Below are positions 62,607 to 64,000 of a stretch of 64,000 nt of DNA, piece by piece (within the stretch, counting starts at the first letter, position 1; every line of letters starts with the position of its first letter). The translations under genes were made by a program, and so were the position numbers. Source of the stretch: Thermosphaera sp. (GTDB taxonomy: Archaea; Thermoproteota; Thermoprotei_A; Sulfolobales; Desulfurococcaceae); NCBI GenBank assembly GCA_038827615.1, contig JAWBNK010000001.1, positions 868,290-932,289 on the forward strand, written 5' to 3'. A model generated the notes under the pieces. It saw only the letters and a program-made list of their open reading frames with translations, did not search any database and was not told the origin of the DNA.

Positions 62607-63709
62607 CAGATTAAAGATTCTCTGAATCTGGAATCGTGAAAGACTCCCTTAAATCTTAGAGTATAATTACACCTTGGACACTTAAAATCCTTTGTTAAAC
62701 CCCACCTACTGATATAGAAACCCCTCCTCTCCACTACGAGAGAGCCGCATGAAGGGCAAAAAGTGTTCTCTAGCTTGTGACCCCAGACGTTTCCCAAATA
62801 AACATGTTTCAAACCCTTCTTGAAGGCTATCTCCGCTAGCTTCTCGAGGGTTTTCACGGGCGTGGGCGGTATATTGTTCAGCATGTATTCAGGGTGAAAC
62901 CTAAGAAGATGGAAGGGGGTCTCGGGGTCTAAATTAGCTGCGATCCATTCAGCCAACCTAGCTAAATCCTCCTCGGAATCCCCTATCCCGGGAATTATTA
63001 AATCAGTGATTTCTATCCACCACCCCTGTTTCTTCATCTCAATCAAGGATTCGTAGATGGGTTCTGATTGAGGTACTCCCATGTACTTCCTGTAAAATTC
63101 TACATTCCCTGATGCTTTGAAGTCCACTGTAGCAGCGTCTATCAAACTACCCAAAAGCTTTATCGCCTCAGGAGTCATATACCCGTTGGTCACCATGGTA
63201 TTGAACAACCCTTTCTTCTTAGCTAATACAGCTACATCAAACATGAATTCAAAAAACACCGTGGGCTCGTTGTATGTGTAACTTATTCCTTCACAACCTC
63301 TTGACACGGCCTCCTCGACGACTTCATCCGGCGTGTATAACTCTCCATACACTCGGTCTCTTCGAGACTGGCTCAACAACCAGTTCTGACAAAACTTACA
63401 GTAGAAATTGCAACCAACCGTTGATATCGATAAAACACATGAGCCCGGGTGAAAATGCATCAGCGGCTTCTTTTCAATAGGATCCGGGTTGGCCGCCGTC
63501 AGCATGCCGTAGACTAGAGTGTAAAGCTTCCCATCATGGTTAAACCTGACTCCACATGCCCCGTAAGCCCCTGGAACTATTAGACATCTCCTGTGACATA
63601 GATTGCACTTCACTACTTTATTCGAGACGGGCTCCCATAGAACGGCCTCTCTAACTCCAGGTTGGTCAGGGGCAAACCCCATTACTCTCACTAAAAGGGT
63701 TTTTACCAA
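62600..63709 (-). CDS. amrS: AmmeMemoRadiSam system radical SAM enzyme
   Basis: Radical SAM protein with the cluster motif CNFYCKFC (Cys 100, 104, 107). It has an N-terminal Cys-rich CNLCHRRC region and a C-terminal zinc ribbon (CPSCGSLVVER, then CPRCN). It belongs to the AmrS family, linked to AMMECR1 and Memo by gene association. AMMECR1 is at 3.8 kb in this window. Its reaction is unproven. TTG 63709 or ATG 63682 may be the start. It diverges from prs, 34 bases away. Confidence 0.92.
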   Translation of the reverse strand: MVKTLLVRVMGFAPDQPGVREAVLWEPVSNKVVKCNLCHRRCLIVPGAYGACGVRFNHDGKLYTLVYGMLTAANPDPIEKKPLMHFHPGSCVLSISTVGCNFYCKFCQNWLLSQSRRDRVYGELYTPDEVVEEAVSRGCEGISYTYNEPTVFFEFMFDVAVLAKKKGLFNTMVTNGYMTPEAIKLLGSLIDAATVDFKASGNVEFYRKYMGVPQSEPIYESLIEMKKQGWWIEITDLIIPGIGDSEEDLARLAEWIAANLDPETPFHLLRFHPEYMLNNIPPTPVKTLEKLAEIAFKKGLKHVYLGNVWGHKLENTFCPSCGSLVVERRGFYISRWGLTKDFKCPRCNYTLRFKGVFHDSRFRESLIWW

Positions 63710-63743
63710 TAATACCCTAATAAGTCAAGCAGGGGATGCGGGA

Positions 63744-64000
63744 GTGAGCGCCGTTGTAATCCCTGGAAGAAATTACGTTAGCCAAGCCGAGAGAATAGCC
63801 CAACGGTTAAACTGTATGCTTATCAAAACTCATTACAAGGAGTTTCCGGATGGAGAACAATACGTAAGGATTGAACCACCTGAGCAGTTGAAGAACAGGA
63901 AAGCCTTGATTATTAACACAATGTATCCATGGCAAGACAGGAGTCTCGTCGAGATATTGATGCTGGTAGATGCCGCTATGAGAGCTGGAGCAGAAAGCGT
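63744..64000 (+). CDS. prs: Ribose-phosphate pyrophosphokinase (partial, 3' end beyond window)
   Basis: Makes PRPP from ribose 5-phosphate and ATP for nucleotide, histidine and tryptophan synthesis. The 85 visible codons from GTG 63744 read VIPGRNYVSQAERIAQRL, then YKEFPDGEQYVRIE and LVEILMLVDAAMRAGAESV, matching the N-terminal half of archaeal class I enzymes. AGGGG lies eight bases before the GTG. The right edge cuts the gene. Confidence 0.93.
   Translation, partial: MSAVVIPGRNYVSQAERIAQRLNCMLIKTHYKEFPDGEQYVRIEPPEQLKNRKALIINTMYPWQDRSLVEILMLVDAAMRAGAES

Noticed and set aside
1-64000. CRISPR arrays, tRNA and rRNA genes
   Set aside because: No regularly spaced repeats, tRNA cloverleaf patterns or rRNA-like stretches were found in the gaps on either strand.

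Overview
The window looks like a piece of a hyperthermophilic crenarchaeal chromosome, most likely Desulfurococcales/Desulfurococcaceae. That placement is an inference. It rests on a complete CdvA-CdvB-CdvC (ESCRT-type) division cluster, a TFE-beta/RPC39-like transcription factor with Fe-S cysteines, GatD/GatE instead of GatCAB, NucS, RIO2, TIP49, MfnA-type decarboxylase, ADP-forming acyl-CoA synthetase subunits, a thermosome, archaeal TFB, SRP19, S8e, S30e and moderate base composition. Genes are tightly packed with many 1-30 base overlaps. Starts are frequently GTG or TTG, and a GGTG- or GGAGG-type ribosome-binding site commonly lies 5-9 bases upstream. I used that pattern to choose many starts.

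Layout. 1-9.5 kb: DNA repair and small enzymes (family 4 uracil-DNA glycosylase, truncated by the window edge; NadE; AMMECR1; Mut7-C nuclease; two four-CBS proteins; LSm; a methyltransferase; NucS; an SFM1-like SPOUT methyltransferase). 9.5-13 kb: NFACT/Rqc2-like ribosome quality-control protein and archaeal MAT. 12.9-15 kb: the one accessory-looking patch, with a GC-rich orphan gene, a two-gene HdrA-N-like/ferredoxin unit and a broken IS607-type recombinase. 15-28 kb: DUF460, RIO2, MfnA, TIP49, GlmM, Trm112-like, DRG-type GTPase, RNase HII, small heat-shock protein and PAC2. 28-31.5 kb: cdvABC with an unknown small membrane protein gene diverging from cdvA. 31.8-40 kb: enolase, signal peptidase, topoisomerase IA, site-2 protease, RpoK and thermosome. 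40-43.6 kb: a compact five-gene unit around a PPP-family phosphatase, otherwise of unknown function. 43.7-49 kb: GatE, GatD, an NhaC-type antiporter and ribosomal protein S30e. 49-58 kb: information-processing genes (Nop5, fibrillarin, Trm1, TFE-beta, TFB, Gar1, SRP19, S8e). 58-64 kb: cis-prenyltransferase, coiled-coil protein, ADP-forming acyl-CoA synthetase beta and alpha, GPN GTPase, AmrS radical SAM and the start of PRPP synthetase.

No tRNA, rRNA or CRISPR array was found. Four intergenic segments, all on the minus strand, have the C box / D box layout of archaeal 2'-O-methylation guide sRNAs. The guides of two of them appear complementary to the two halves of one conserved 23S peptidyl-transferase-centre segment, as I remember it. 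This fits with the Nop5 and fibrillarin genes in the same window. Other non-genic signals are a 12-base perfect inverted repeat in the divergent promoter at 9.55 kb and a palindrome at the start of the CBS gene near 6.79 kb. No gene-free stretch exceeds 300 bases.
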